Shown here piece after piece: positions 27,287-34,096 of a stretch of 64,000 nucleotides of DNA; position 1 is the first letter of the stretch; each line of letters starts with the position of its first letter. The stretch is from Hymenobacter ginkgonis (lineage in GTDB: Bacteria > Bacteroidota > Bacteroidia > Cytophagales > Hymenobacteraceae). The stretch spans positions 186,001-250,000 of the forward strand of contig NZ_WQKZ01000004.1 in the NCBI RefSeq assembly GCF_009755225.1, in the 5' to 3' direction. The translations under genes and the position numbers were made by a program. The notes beneath the pieces are model-generated. The model saw only the letters and a program-made list of their open reading frames with translations, was not told the origin of the DNA and did no database searches.

Positions 27287-28357
27287 TTACCCCTGCATTA
27301 CTTTTTCCTGGCGCATAACTGACTCCAAGTGAACGGCTTCCATATACTTTTCTACAAAATCTTCGGTGAGGCCCACTTGGGCACCTTGGCGCTTGCTGCG
27401 CTCCATAATCTCATTGAGGCGAGCCGTTTGCAGAATGGTGATGTCGTTGTCCTTTTTGTACTGGCCAATTTTCTCGGCTACGGCCATGCGGCGGCCCAGC
27501 AACTGGATTATCTCCGAATCGAGGTTATTAATTTGCTGGCGCAGGCCGGCCAGCGCACTCAGAAACTCTTGCTTATCAGTAGTTTCGTGGCGCCACACCA
27601 GGTCGGTGATGAGCTGGCCTAGCACCTCGGGCGTGATTTGCTGCTTGGCATCGCTCCAGGCATTATCGGGGTCGATGTGGCTCTCAATCATGGTGCCGTC
27701 GAAGTCCAAATCCAGCGCCTGTTGGGCCACGCCAAACAGCGTATCGCGCCGGCCGCAGATGTGGCTGGGGTCGTTGAGAATGGGCAACTCGGGCAGCCGG
27801 CGCTTCATCTCGATGGGCAGGTGCCACATCGGCGCATTGCGGTAGTCGGTGTTGCCGTAGCTCGAAAAGCCCCGGTGAATCATCCCAACCTGCTTCAGGC
27901 CAGCTTTTTGCAAGCGCTCAATGGCGCCTATCCACAGCTCCAGCTCGGGGTGAATGGGATTTTTGACGAGCACCGGAATATCCACGCCGCGCAACGCATT
28001 GGCGATTTCCTGCACCGAAAACGGGTTGCCAGTTGTGCGGGCACCCACCCACACCAGGTCTACGCCGAAGGCCAGGCAGTCTTCTACGTGTTTGGCAGTC
28101 GCCACTTCTACGGCCACTGGCAGGCCGGTAAGCTCGCTGGCTTTCTTGAGCCAGGGTAGGCCTTTGGCCCCTACCCCCTCAAAACCGCCGGGCTTGGTGC
28201 GGGGCTTCCAGATGCCGGCGCGCAGGGCCTGCACTTTGCCGGTAGCAGCCAGGCGCTGGCAGGTTTCGAGCACTTGCTCCTCGGTTTCGGCCGAGCACGG
28301 GCCCGAAATGAGGAAGGGTTTATCTTCGGGTTTGCGGTTGAAGAGGTCGTTGAACAT
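27287..28357 (-). CDS. Bifunctional DAHP synthase / type II chorismate mutase
   Basis: About 356 residues. The N-terminal TIM barrel (residues about 1-260) is a class I-beta, KDO8P-like 3-deoxy-7-phosphoheptulonate synthase that condenses PEP and erythrose-4-phosphate: FLISGPCSAETEEQ, GIWKPRTKPGGFEG, VWVGARTTGNPFSVQEIA, PVLVKNPIHPELELWIGA, LPILNDPSHICGRR. The C-terminal domain (about 270-356) is an AroQ chorismate mutase (LAGLRQQINNLDSEIIQLLGRR, IGQYKK). This fusion is typical of Bacteroidota and couples pathway entry to the prephenate branch. The start at 28357 is chosen at MFNDLFNRKPE. It is the last gene of the attenuated pheA operon. Confidence 0.92.
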   Translation of the reverse strand: MFNDLFNRKPEDKPFLISGPCSAETEEQVLETCQRLAATGKVQALRAGIWKPRTKPGGFEGVGAKGLPWLKKASELTGLPVAVEVATAKHVEDCLAFGVDLVWVGARTTGNPFSVQEIANALRGVDIPVLVKNPIHPELELWIGAIERLQKAGLKQVGMIHRGFSSYGNTDYRNAPMWHLPIEMKRRLPELPILNDPSHICGRRDTLFGVAQQALDLDFDGTMIESHIDPDNAWSDAKQQITPEVLGQLITDLVWRHETTDKQEFLSALAGLRQQINNLDSEIIQLLGRRMAVAEKIGQYKKDNDITILQTARLNEIMERSKRQGAQVGLTEDFVEKYMEAVHLESVMRQEKVMQG

Positions 28358-28399
28358 GGGGGTAGGGAAGTAGTGTGGACTCTGCGAGTCCGCGCACAA

Positions 28400-28482
28400 G
28401 CGCAGCGAGTATCGTTGGCTGCGTGCGTGCTGGGGGTTGAAAATAAAGGTATTGAGTAGGCGCGCGACGATACTCGCTGCGC
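28400..28482. repeat. Inverted repeat between tyrA and aroF/CM (second palindrome type)
   Basis: GCGCAGCGAGTATCGT (28400-28415) is the exact complement of 28467-28482. Outer sequences with GGACTCTGCGAGTCCGCGC (28378-28396) form their own hairpin. It fills most of the 138-base gap inside the operon and is a different sequence family from copies A-E. Confidence 0.7.
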
Positions 28483-28495
28483 CCGCGCTACATTT

Positions 28496-29344
28496 TTAGG
28501 GAATGATTTTTTTTATGGCGTTGGCATGTTCAAGCTGCTCGGTCAGCCCGGCGTAGTCCTCGCTCGCCAGCAATTCGCGCAGCTTTTGCAGCTGAAGCAA
28601 ATGCTCGTCGAGCACATCGAGCACATTTTCACGGTTTTGGCGGAAAATGGGTACCCACGTCGAGGGCGCGCTCTTGGCTAGCCGCACCGTGGAGGCGAAG
28701 CCGCCACCGGCCAAGTCAAAAATGCGCTGCTCGCCGCGCTGCTCCTTTTCCAACACCGTGAGCGCCAGCGCAAACGACGTAAGGTGCGAGATGTGCGACA
28801 CGTAGGCCGTGTGCAAATCATGGTCGGCTGCGCCGAGGTGCAGCACGCGCATGGGCAGCGCCCGAAACAGCGTTTCGACCGTAGCCACGGCGTCGGCGTC
28901 GCTTACCTCGGCATCGCACACCACCAGCGTTTTGCCTTCAAATAAGCCGCGCACGGCAGCATCGGGGCCCGAATACTCGGTGCCGGCCATGGGGTGCACG
29001 GCCACAAAGCGGCCCCGGCGCGGGTGGCTGGCCACGGCCGCCAACAGGTTGCCTTTGGTCGAGCCCACATCGATAACAATCTGTTGGGCAGTTACTAAAT
29101 CGAGCACCTGGGGCAGCACGGCCAGCATAGCATCCATGGGCACGGCCACGATGACGAGGCTAGCCGGCGCCACCGCCGCCGCCACGTCTAAGCCGATTTC
29201 ATCGACCAGGCCTAGCTCCAGCGCCCGGCGGGCGTAGGCGGGGTTGCTTTCCACGCCAATAAGCCGGGTGGCTAGGCCGTGCTGCCGCAGGCTGAGCGCC
29301 AGCGAGCCGCCGATGAGTCCTAAGCCGATGAGGGTAATGGTCAT
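28496..29344 (-). CDS. tyrA: Prephenate dehydrogenase
   Basis: Oxidatively decarboxylates prephenate to 4-hydroxyphenylpyruvate for Tyr synthesis. 282 residues. The N-terminal Rossmann fold has MTITLIGLGLIGGSLALSLR (GxGxxG). Further on are IVAVPMDAMLAVLPQV, VIDVGSTKGNLL, FVAVHPMAGTEYSGPDAAV (the substrate-binding HPMAGTE motif) and the helical C-terminal domain (YVSHISHLTSFALALTVL). No ACT domain is visible, so feedback inhibition by Tyr through ACT is not expected. It is third in the operon, 52 bases after the aminotransferase. Confidence 0.93.
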   Translation of the reverse strand: MTITLIGLGLIGGSLALSLRQHGLATRLIGVESNPAYARRALELGLVDEIGLDVAAAVAPASLVIVAVPMDAMLAVLPQVLDLVTAQQIVIDVGSTKGNLLAAVASHPRRGRFVAVHPMAGTEYSGPDAAVRGLFEGKTLVVCDAEVSDADAVATVETLFRALPMRVLHLGAADHDLHTAYVSHISHLTSFALALTVLEKEQRGEQRIFDLAGGGFASTVRLAKSAPSTWVPIFRQNRENVLDVLDEHLLQLQKLRELLASEDYAGLTEQLEHANAIKKIIP

Positions 29345-29396
29345 AATAAGTTAGTTGTCCTTGCTTCGTCGTACCTCCTCACAAAGACAGGTGCAT

Positions 29397-30572
29397 TTAG
29401 GCTGCTGAAACGCTCCTATTCTTAACTCTGCCAAGTGCCTCGCGCAGCACACTTTCGGGCTGGCAAAGGCTGGCCCGAATGTAGCCCAGCCCGTTGCTGC
29501 CGAAGATGCCGCCGGGCGTTAGAAACACGCGGGCTTCGGCTAGCACGGCGTCGCTGAGGGCGTAGCCATCGGCGTACTGCGGCGGCACAGCAGCCCAGAG
29601 GAAGAGCCCCGTTTGGCCCGGGGCAGCCTCGCAGCCGAGGCTAGCCAACAGCTCGCGCACCAGCTCGCGGCGAGCACGGTAGGTGGCATTAAGCTCCACA
29701 AACCAGTCGTCGCCCAGTGCCAGCGCGGCCACGGCAGCTTGCTGAATACCCAGGAACATGCCCGAATCCATGTTGCTCTTGAAGCGCAACACCTCCGTTA
29801 GCCAATCGGCGCGGCCCACTAGCATGCCCACGCGCCAGCCGGCCAGGTTGTGCGATTTGCTTAAGGAGTTGAGTTCGAGTGCCACTTCGCGGGCGCCGGC
29901 AATACCCAGTAGGCTTGTGGGCGGCGTCTCGTTCAATATGAAGCCGTAAGGATTGTCGTGCACCAGCATGATGCGGTGCGTAGTGGCAAACTCAACTAGT
30001 TTTTGCAGGAACTCGGGGCTAGCCGGCGTGCCGGTCGGCATGTGCGGGTAGTTAACGAGCATCATCTTCACACCCGACAAGTCGCTCTGGGCCAGCGCGT
30101 CGAGGTCGGGTAGCCAGCCGGTGGCGGCGGTCAAGTAATACTCGCGCACTTCGGCCCCGCAGATTTCGGCCACGGCGCGGTAGGTGGGGTAGCCAGGGTT
30201 GGGGATGAGCACGGCGTCGCCCGCTTCCAAGAAGGTCATGCCGATGTGCATCAGGCCCTCCTTCGAGCCGAGCAGGGGTAGGACTTCGGTAGCGGGGTTG
30301 AGGGCCACGCCGTAGTGAGTCTGATAAAAATCGGCCATTGCCTGGCGCAGGGTGGGCGTGCCTTGGTAGCTCTGGTAGCCGTGGGCGTTGGGCTGGGCAG
30401 CGGTGGCCGCCAGCGCCGCCACTACGCTCGGATGCGGCGGCAAATCGGGGCTGCCGATACCCAGGCTGATAATATTGGCCCCGGCCGCATTGAGGGCAGC
30501 TAATTCGCGCAGCTTGCGGGAGAAGTAGTATTCGCCGGTGTGGGCCAAGCGGCTAGCGGTGGAAACTTGCAT
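29397..30572 (-). CDS. PLP-dependent class I/II aminotransferase of the aromatic operon
   Basis: 391 residues, fold type I. Visible: ISLGIGSPDLPPHPSV, YQSYQGTPTLRQAMADFY, LLGSKEGLMHIGMTFLEAGD, PNPGYPTYRAVAEICGA, HDNPYGFIL and the PLP Lys about residue 239 in SLSKSHNLAGWRVG, and a C-terminal RASLCQ Arg for the carboxylate. The position between pheA and tyrA indicates that it transaminates prephenate or the aromatic keto acids phenylpyruvate and 4-hydroxyphenylpyruvate. Sequence alone cannot exclude a LL-diaminopimelate or broader aminotransferase. It begins 81 bases after pheA; the gap holds a palindromic repeat. Confidence 0.88.
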   Translation of the reverse strand: MQVSTASRLAHTGEYYFSRKLRELAALNAAGANIISLGIGSPDLPPHPSVVAALAATAAQPNAHGYQSYQGTPTLRQAMADFYQTHYGVALNPATEVLPLLGSKEGLMHIGMTFLEAGDAVLIPNPGYPTYRAVAEICGAEVREYYLTAATGWLPDLDALAQSDLSGVKMMLVNYPHMPTGTPASPEFLQKLVEFATTHRIMLVHDNPYGFILNETPPTSLLGIAGAREVALELNSLSKSHNLAGWRVGMLVGRADWLTEVLRFKSNMDSGMFLGIQQAAVAALALGDDWFVELNATYRARRELVRELLASLGCEAAPGQTGLFLWAAVPPQYADGYALSDAVLAEARVFLTPGGIFGSNGLGYIRASLCQPESVLREALGRVKNRSVSAA

Positions 30573-30590
30573 GGTTTAAATCTGCTGCAA

Positions 30591-30700
30591 AAGGCGGTCA
30601 TGCTGAGCTTGCCGAAGCAGCTCTACCGCGTAAGTGAATTCTAACACGTGGGGTTAGTGACGGGGTAGAGCTGCTTCGGCAAGCTCAGCATGACCGCCTT
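30591..30700. repeat. Palindromic repeat, copy C, overlapping the end of pheA
   Basis: Perfect 37-base arms (30591-30627 and 30664-30700; left arm begins AAGGCGGTCATGCTGAGCTT) around a 36-base loop. One arm encodes the last residues of PheA, and the pheA stop codon (30656-30654) is in the loop. Confidence 0.85.
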
Positions 30701-31556
30701 CTTTCAGGTTTGTAGTTTCCTGCTCAAACTCCATGCTGCCACGGTGGTAGGCACCGAAAACGCGCAGCTCTTCCGTGACGCGGGGCAGCTCGGCCAGTAG
30801 CGCGCCGAGCTGGGCGGGCGTATCAAACTCCACGTCGGCGTGAAAACCGTAGTGCCAGGGCTGGCTAGGGCGAGGGCACGACTGCAACTTGCTGAGATTT
30901 AGGCCGTGGCCAGCTACCAGCGTGAGCACTTGCGCCAGCATGCCCGGCGCGTGCGAGGTATAGAAATACAGCGACGCCTTATCGGGACTCGCCACGGGCT
31001 GGGCCTCGGCGGCGCGCTCCAGCACTAGGAAGCGGGTGTAGTTATTGGGGTCGTCGTGGATGGCGGGGGCCAGCAGCTGCAAGCCAAAAGCCTCGGCCGC
31101 CTGGGCGCCGGCCACCACCGCCACGCTGGGCGTTTGGCGCTCGGCCAGTAGCTGGGCGCTCAGGCCCGTGTCCTCGGTTTCGACTAGCTGCCACGCGGGG
31201 TATTGGCTCAGGAAATCGCCGCACTGGCGCAGCGCCATGGGGTGCGAATGCACGGCCTGCACGTCGGCCAACGTGGTGCCCGGCAACGCCAGCAGGTGCT
31301 GGTGGATGGGCAAATATACCTCGCCGGTGATGGTGAGGTTGTTGCGCTCCAGCAACAGATAATTGGGTAAGATGCTGCCGGCCAGCGAGTTTTCCATCGC
31401 CATCAGGGCCGCATCGGCGCGGCCGCCGGCTACCTGGGCCACCACTTCGCCAAAGGTGGCGCAGAAGTTCAGGGTAGGCGCGGCGCCGAAATACTGGCGA
31501 GCAGCTACTTCGTGGAAACTGCCCTGGAAACCTTGGATGGCAACGTGCTGTGGCAT
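30654..31556 (-). CDS. pheA: Prephenate dehydratase
   Basis: Converts prephenate to phenylpyruvate for Phe synthesis. About 300 residues from the ATG at 31556; the frame is open further upstream but that part carries the attenuator. Catalytic domain: AIQGFQGSFHEVAARQYFG, ADAALMAMENSLAGSI, VHSHPMALRQCGDFL, SVAVVAGAQAAEAFGL, NNYTRFLVLE (Thr-Arg-Phe motif). A C-terminal ACT domain follows (SLYFYTSHAPGMLAQVLTLV; LSKLQSCPRPSQPWHYGFHADVE), so allosteric Phe inhibition is likely. The natural end appears to be near FEQETTNL; the following 16 residues (KEGGHAELAEAALPRH) are encoded by a palindromic repeat arm and loop. First structural gene of the operon. Confidence 0.93.
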   Translation of the reverse strand: MPQHVAIQGFQGSFHEVAARQYFGAAPTLNFCATFGEVVAQVAGGRADAALMAMENSLAGSILPNYLLLERNNLTITGEVYLPIHQHLLALPGTTLADVQAVHSHPMALRQCGDFLSQYPAWQLVETEDTGLSAQLLAERQTPSVAVVAGAQAAEAFGLQLLAPAIHDDPNNYTRFLVLERAAEAQPVASPDKASLYFYTSHAPGMLAQVLTLVAGHGLNLSKLQSCPRPSQPWHYGFHADVEFDTPAQLGALLAELPRVTEELRVFGAYHRGSMEFEQETTNLKEGGHAELAEAALPRH

Positions 31557-31598
31557 GGGGGTAGGGAAATACGGGACGCAGCCCGCCGGTAAAAACAT

Positions 31599-31630
31599 AA
31601 AAAAAGCGCCACTCGCGGAACGAGTGGCGC
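31599..31630 (-). terminator. Attenuator terminator ahead of pheA
   Basis: On the minus strand, GCGCCACTCG pairs with CGAGTGGCGC (31630-31606) around a 5-base loop, followed by seven T (31605-31599). It lies 42 bases before the pheA ATG and downstream of a Phe/Tyr-rich leader peptide, so it would stop transcription before the structural genes when aromatic amino acids are plentiful. Confidence 0.88.
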
Positions 31631-31668
31631 TGCTAAAATCTGGTCCTTAGCTACATGGCGACTCGTTC
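31618..31668 (-). promoter_or_regulatory. Proposed antiterminator pairing in the pheA leader
   Basis: GAACGAGT at 31668-31661, beginning at the last base of the leader peptide stop codon, is the exact complement of ACTCGTTC at 31625-31618. The latter comprises part of the terminator's 5' arm and loop. The two pairings exclude each other. A ribosome at the leader stop would cover GAACGAGT and let the terminator form; a ribosome stalled at the Phe/Tyr codons would leave it free. A 6-bp pairing of GGCTAC (31697-31692) with GTAGCT (31654-31649) could be an additional competing stem. Confidence 0.7.
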
Positions 31669-31721
31669 TACGCGGGGGGCGTAAAATAAAAGTAGCCAAA
31701 AAAGTAGCGGGCGGTGAACAT
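31668..31721 (-). CDS. Phe/Tyr-rich leader peptide of the pheA operon attenuator
   Basis: A 17-codon open frame, MFTARYFFGYFYFTPPA, containing 5 Phe and 3 Tyr; seven of the eight aromatic residues fall within codons 6-13. It starts about 14-16 bases after the expected transcription start (promoter at 31742-31771) and ends directly at the proposed antiterminator. Its composition matches the end products of the operon it precedes (Phe and Tyr), the classical signature of translation-coupled attenuation. Sequence and arrangement are seen directly; regulation is inferred. It is too short to be found by ordinary gene calling. Confidence 0.82.
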   Translation of the reverse strand: MFTARYFFGYFYFTPPA

Positions 31722-31741
31722 GATATCTCTCGAATTGGGTG

Positions 31742-31771
31742 GCAAGGTAGGCAAAAATTTTAAATCTGCAA
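31742..31771 (-). promoter_or_regulatory. Promoter of the attenuated pheA operon
   Basis: On the minus strand, TTG at 31771-31769, a 19-base spacer and TACCTTGC at 31749-31742 match the Bacteroidota TTG/TAnnTTTG promoter with one or two mismatches. It sits right after the stop of the pirin gene. Transcription would start near 31736, giving a leader of about 180 nt. Confidence 0.65.
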
Positions 31772-31777
31772 CTTTCG

Positions 31778-32629
31778 CTAGCCGTTCCAGCGGCCAAATT
31801 TTCCCTGCTGGTAGTCGGCGTAGGCCTGCTCGATTTCGGCTTCTGTGTTCATCACGAAGGGCCCCGCTGACACTACGGACTCGCCAAAGGGCTCGGCATG
31901 GCCAATCAGCAATACGCTGTCAGTCAGCGCTTCGATAGCTAACTCATCGCCATCGTGGTCGAACTCGGCTAGCTCGCGCGTGAATACTTCGGTGCCATTG
32001 ACGCGCACGCTGCCGCGCACCACGTAGAAAAAAATGCTGCGGCTAGCCGCGATGGGTAGCATTACGGTGGCCGCCGCCGCTAAGTCGAGCCAAGCTAGCG
32101 CTACGTCGGCGAGCGGCTGCACAGCTCCAGCGGTGTCCGACCAATCGCCCGACACCGCGTGCACCGTAACCCCGTCGGCGAGCGTAGCAGTGGGTATCTC
32201 ATTGGCTTGCAACCCAATGTAGCGCGGCTCGGTCATCTTGTACTTCGCCGGCAGGTTTACCCACAACTGCAGAATTTCGAGCGGACCGCCCGTTTTCTTG
32301 AAGTTATCAGAAGAGACTTCGGCGTGAATCAAGCCCGCGCCGGCTGTCATCCACTGGATGCCCCCGGCCTCGATAACACTTTCGTGGCCGCTGCTGTCTT
32401 TGTGCAAAATGTCGCCTTCCAGGATAAACGTGACCGTTTCGAAGCCGCGGTGCGGGTGCGGACCGAAGGGCAGGCCGCGGTTGTTAGGCCGGTACACCTG
32501 CGGGCCGTGGTGGTTTAAGAACAGAAATGGGTCGATGTACTCGACTGACTGCGTGGGGATTGCCCGGTACGTAACCAAGTCGGCGATAGGGGCATTAACG
32601 GCCCGGTGTTTTTTGAAAACGGTGCGCAT
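31778..32629 (-). CDS. Pirin-family bicupin protein
   Basis: 283 residues. The N-terminal cupin has the metal site PHPHRGFETVTFILEG (His-x-His about residues 58-60) and further ligands around GAGLIHAEVSS. The motif FLFLNHHGPQVYRPNNRGLPFG is typical of pirins. The C-terminal cupin (VMLPIAASRSIFFYVVRGSVRVNG) is degenerate. Some members are quercetin 2,3-dioxygenases, others regulators; the actual role is unknown. It follows the glycoside hydrolase gene on the same strand by 32 bases, suggesting co-transcription with it, and its end abuts the pheA leader promoter. Confidence 0.88.
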   Translation of the reverse strand: MRTVFKKHRAVNAPIADLVTYRAIPTQSVEYIDPFLFLNHHGPQVYRPNNRGLPFGPHPHRGFETVTFILEGDILHKDSSGHESVIEAGGIQWMTAGAGLIHAEVSSDNFKKTGGPLEILQLWVNLPAKYKMTEPRYIGLQANEIPTATLADGVTVHAVSGDWSDTAGAVQPLADVALAWLDLAAAATVMLPIAASRSIFFYVVRGSVRVNGTEVFTRELAEFDHDGDELAIEALTDSVLLIGHAEPFGESVVSAGPFVMNTEAEIEQAYADYQQGKFGRWNG

Positions 32630-32661
32630 AGTAGTAGCTTAACTGCCAGCCCTCCCAACTG

Positions 32662-33957
32662 TTACTCCTGCACATAGAAAGGAATATTGCCCGTGGCTAC
32701 GTTGCCGTGCCCATCGTGCGCGTACACAAACAGGCGGTAGGCGCCGGCCTTGCTCGGCACGGTAAGGGTAGTTTGGCCCTGGGCACCCGCTGGCAAGCTG
32801 CCCGTAATAGCAGCCGGGCGACTTTCGCGGTCGCCACCTTGCTTAAGGTCCGTGCTTTCGGGGAGCAGTTCCCACTGGTAGGTGAGCGGGTCACGTTCGG
32901 GGTCCGTCACGGCCGCCGCTACGGGGTAGGGCTGGCCGGGGTGCAGGTACACGGCGCCGGTAGCGGGCTTGCCATCCAGTTGAAAAGAAGCAATGTGCGG
33001 GGCGCGGTTCTGGGGCCAGTGGCCGCTCCACTCGTATTGCAGCACGTCCATTACCTCTGTTTCCTGCCCATCTTCGGTGAAGAGGCCATACCAAGTGGGC
33101 GTGCGCTCCTGCTTCTGGCCCCACAAAAACACGTAGGAACCCAGGCAATGTGCTCGGTCTTGCACTACCGAAGCCTCGTAGCGGCTCTGGTACACGGCTG
33201 CTTTCTGGCTACTGGTTTCTTCTACCGAGGCCTTCCAGGGGGTTTGGGGGCCTTCCCAGTGGCCGGTGGGGCCCCACTCGGTCACGAGGTAGGGGCCAGT
33301 CCAGCCAGTGTTGCGCACCTGCTGAGGTAGGGTAGCCAGCCCCGCGTATGTGTTGATACTCAAGATGTCCACGGCTGGGCAGCGCGCCTTAATGTACTCC
33401 ACCTCCTTCTTCCCTACCCCCGCCAGTACGGTTGAGGTGGGGTGATTGGGGTCTACTTCATGAATCATCTTCGCGATGTCGTTCACGGCGTCCCACACTT
33501 TGGGGTTGGTATAATTGAGGTTCAGCTCATTGCCGATTCCCCAAAGCAGCACGGCCGGGTCATCCTTGTACTTAAGGACTTCGCCCTTAACCTTTTGTAG
33601 TTGCGCCGCTACGGCGGCCGCGTCGTTATAGTCGAAGCCGTGGCGCTCGCGGGCCACGTCGAGGCCCAGCATTACGGTGAGGCCGTGGGCGCGGGCGGTG
33701 GCCAGCACCTTAGGCGCGTCGTTGGTGCCCCAGGTGCGAATGGAGTTGCCGCCGTAGGCTGCAATGCGCTCGGGGTACTGGCTGCCGCCCGCGCCCTTCA
33801 CAAAGTATGGCTGGCCGGCGCGCAGCAGTTCGTAGCCGCCATTGCCTTGACGCACAGTTACTTTCACGGGGCCAGCAGACGGGCTAGCCACAGCTAACGC
33901 ACTGGTAAACGCAGCTAGCGCAAGCGGCAGCCAGTGGCGCAAAAAGGTATTCTTCAT
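32662..33957 (-). CDS. Secreted glycoside hydrolase with GH2/GH5-like TIM barrel
   Basis: About 431 residues from the ATG at 33957. A signal peptide (FLRHWLPLALAAFTSALAVA) is followed by a short beta region and a TIM barrel with YFVKGAGGSQYPERIAAYGG, GLTVMLGLDVARERHGFDY, a probable acid/base Glu in WGIGNELN, and a probable nucleophile Glu in YLVTEWGPTGHWEGP. A C-terminal beta-sandwich of about 110 residues (AAVTDPERDPLTYQWELLPE, FVYAHDGHGNVATG) is Ig-like. Clan A retaining glycosidase chemistry is likely; the substrate is undetermined. It is in line with the upstream Gfo/Idh/MocA gene and the downstream pirin. Confidence 0.82.
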   Translation of the reverse strand: MKNTFLRHWLPLALAAFTSALAVASPSAGPVKVTVRQGNGGYELLRAGQPYFVKGAGGSQYPERIAAYGGNSIRTWGTNDAPKVLATARAHGLTVMLGLDVARERHGFDYNDAAAVAAQLQKVKGEVLKYKDDPAVLLWGIGNELNLNYTNPKVWDAVNDIAKMIHEVDPNHPTSTVLAGVGKKEVEYIKARCPAVDILSINTYAGLATLPQQVRNTGWTGPYLVTEWGPTGHWEGPQTPWKASVEETSSQKAAVYQSRYEASVVQDRAHCLGSYVFLWGQKQERTPTWYGLFTEDGQETEVMDVLQYEWSGHWPQNRAPHIASFQLDGKPATGAVYLHPGQPYPVAAAVTDPERDPLTYQWELLPESTDLKQGGDRESRPAAITGSLPAGAQGQTTLTVPSKAGAYRLFVYAHDGHGNVATGNIPFYVQE

Positions 33958-33981
33958 AGGGTGGGAATAGGGTGGAGCTGG

Positions 33982-33989
33982 CAAAAGTA
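33982..33989 (-). promoter_or_regulatory. Possible -7 element of the glycoside hydrolase gene
   Basis: TACTTTTG on the minus strand (33989-33982) is an exact TAnnTTTG match 24 bases before the ATG. No good TTG lies 19-21 bases upstream, so it is only a half-supported promoter. Confidence 0.4.
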
Positions 33990-34016
33990 AAAGCGCACTA
34001 TGCTCGCTGCTACTAC

Positions 34017-34069
34017 CTGAACCAAGAACGTCCTGCTGCGCTTGCCGAAGCAGGACGTTCTTGGTTCAG
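34017..34069. repeat. Intergenic palindromic repeat, copy D (short form)
   Basis: Perfect 20-base arms (34017-34036, CTGAACCAAGAACGTCCTGC, and 34050-34069) around the 13-base loop TGCGCTTGCCGAA. The core GTCCTGCTGCGCTTGCCGAAGCAGGAC is a compact version of copies A and C. Confidence 0.8.
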
Positions 34070-34096
34070 CAGCTCAGCTTAGTAAGCTACCTTGCT

